Of a stretch of 64,000 bases of DNA, positions 63,043 through 64,000 are shown in pieces. Location of the stretch: contig CALVDR010000008.1 of NCBI GenBank assembly GCA_944326365.1, positions 23,865 to 87,864 on the forward strand, read 5' to 3'. This DNA is from an uncultured Bacteroidales bacterium (GTDB lineage Bacteria; Bacteroidota; Bacteroidia; Bacteroidales; UBA932). The notes under the pieces were generated by a model, which saw only the letters and a program-made list of their open reading frames with translations, was not told the origin of the DNA and did not search any database. Each line of letters begins with the position of its first letter. Position 1 is the first letter of the stretch. The position numbers were made by a program, and so were the translations under genes.

Positions 63043-63078
63043 CGGAATCGAAAATTTGTCTGTCTATCGCCTAAAATA

Positions 63079-63269
63079 ATATGTCAAAAATAGTAATTAT
63101 TTCGCTTATTGGCAATACATCAAGGAGGCTATTTACTCCGAACTTTTCGATTTTTTGTCTGCAGTTGATAAGCGCGCAGGAATAAAAGCCGGAGACTATG
63201 ACAATGTCGCAGACTGCCGGTTTTACAGAAACATTTTTATGTTATTTTTGGTTTTTATAAAAAACACTT
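63079..63269 (+). other. possible gene remnant (open frame without start)
   Basis: One plus frame is open for about 190 bp and reads like protein (YWQYIKEAIYSELFDFL, then SAVDKRAGIKAGDYDN), but it has no ATG until 63239 and ends at a stop near 63269. I do not recognise the family. It may be the 3' scrap of a gene deleted together with the WYL regulator's tail. Confidence 0.25.
63085..63092 (-). promoter_or_regulatory. -7 promoter box for hipBA
   Basis: Minus-strand TATTTTTG matches TAnnTTTG, 54 bp before the hipB ATG. Confidence 0.4.
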
Positions 63270-63313
63270 GTCTTTGATGCATTAAAAATAGACAGGAAAT
63301 ATGTCATCGAAGT

Positions 63314-63881
63314 CGGAGGCAGGGACTTGAAGTATTTTACCTGAATGCCGGAAACTTTCAGGACGACAGTCTCCGCTTTCATGTCGGGATAAACCCGTGG
63401 ACCGTATATGCCGGTAAAGTATTCACGGGCATTGAACTGTCTCGGGAGACTGTTTGCGAAAACTATGATAAGTGACATTTATCACTTTCCCGTCCCGTAT
63501 TGCCTGAATGACAGTGGACATGTATTTTTGGCTTGAAGGCACATTTTCGAAGATGATGCGGTCTTTAAGTCCGGCACTCTCATTCAAGAGGCTGTTCAGG
63601 CTCAATGCTGCAAGCATCCAGTTCCTTATGTCGCTGCCTCCGATTTCATCTTCGTTCCTGATGTAATAGGTGTTGTCGCGCCGGTCGCACGCTATCTCTA
63701 TGCCGAAAATGTCTTCGATTGATTTAGTGTGGTTGGAGAATGTCCGCGGAGCCAGTTCCTTCTGTTCATCGTTGACCGAACTGCGCAGCCAAAGGCTCTG
63801 AAGTTCTCTGAGAGTGAGATGACCCCGGCTTTGGAGCGTTTCCAGCAGCCAGATATAACTCTTGAAGTAGTTCTTTGCCAT
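63314..63881 (-). pseudogene. WYL-domain transcriptional regulator, internally deleted and frameshifted
   Basis: The N-terminal 150 codons from MAKNYFKSYIWLLE are normal for a Bacteroidales WYL regulator (winged helix with LAPRTFSNHTKSIEDIFGI, then the start of the WYL fold, VINVTYHSFRKQSP). Right after SFRKQSP the frame ends (ETVQCP), and in another frame the last part of a WYL protein follows (NAREYFTGIYGPRVYPDMK, VSGIQVKYFKSLPP). The middle of the WYL domain is missing, so the gene is broken by a deletion. Beyond KSLPP no family similarity is left. A MITE-like copy lies 48 bp upstream. Confidence 0.75.
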
Positions 63882-63928
63882 TATGTATTCGTTCAGATAT
63901 GGTATAGGTGATTTAATACCATAAAGTT

Positions 63929-64000
63929 AACGTGAGTTCGATGAAAAGAACGCAGTGAATTTCAGAGAACTACCTCTTTTAGAGGATTCGTGGAACGAAT
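63929..64000 (+). mobile_element. MITE-like multi-hairpin repeat, copy C (cut by window end)
   Basis: The first 72 bp (AACGTGAGTTCGATGAAAAG onward) match copy B almost base for base, including GAGAACTACCTCTTTTAGAG and the GGATTCGT hairpin arm. The rest is beyond the window. Confidence 0.8.

Noticed and set aside
1..64000. tRNA, rRNA, CRISPR arrays, replication origin
   Set aside because: None was seen when scanning the intergenic regions; a tRNA or covariance-model search was not possible here.

Overview
The window comes from a member of the Bacteroidales (phylum Bacteroidota) with roughly 50-55 % GC, judged by eye. The evidence is SusC/SusD outer-membrane proteins, a hybrid two-component system, Mfa/Fim-type fimbrillin lipoproteins, DUF3575/DUF5119 fimbrial partners, Bacteroidota-style -7 boxes (TAnnTTTG) in front of several genes, and an Mpi-like serine invertase. 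I cannot fix the genus. No rRNA, tRNA or CRISPR array was seen.

Layout. 1-16 kb is housekeeping: the end of a GIN-domain protein; tgt with an LptG-type LPS-export permease; a nucleoside transporter; a His-rich Spy/CpxP-like periplasmic protein; a LytS/LytTR-type kinase and regulator; an ilvA-ilvE-queH operon; and an alaS-(LptF::Fmt)-thiamine pyrophosphokinase operon in which an LPS-export permease and methionyl-tRNA formyltransferase share one reading frame. 16-32 kb is a polysaccharide-utilisation locus: a hybrid two-component sensor interrupted by a frameshift in a 10-bp G tract, then a plus-strand operon of GH130 phosphorylase, MFS transporter, two tandem paralogous lipoproteins of unrecognised family, SusC, SusD and a LamG lipoprotein.

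32-34.7 kb is a mobile region: a serine DNA invertase, an Rpn-type nuclease gene with an orphan alternative C-terminal tail downstream, and a structured MITE-like repeat. 34.7-59.6 kb holds two divergent, paralogous fimbrial operons. Both begin with an OmpA-like/DUF3575 protein and a DUF5119 lipoprotein, continue with fimbrillins, and end with large adhesin-like tip proteins. They flank a 304-bp region with a promoter bracketed by inverted AAACGTAC-type sites, which looks like an invertible promoter that would choose between the two operons. 59.6-64 kb is a decaying accessory region with an AAA+ fragment, two more copies of the MITE-like repeat, an AAA+/DUF4143 ATPase, a HipBA pair and a broken WYL regulator.

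Main points of interest: the putative fimbrial promoter switch together with the Mpi-like invertase, the possibly phase-variable sensor, the permease-formyltransferase fusion, the multi-hairpin MITE family (three copies and one relic) and the Rpn tail cassette. All functional assignments rest on reading protein motifs; no database search was run.
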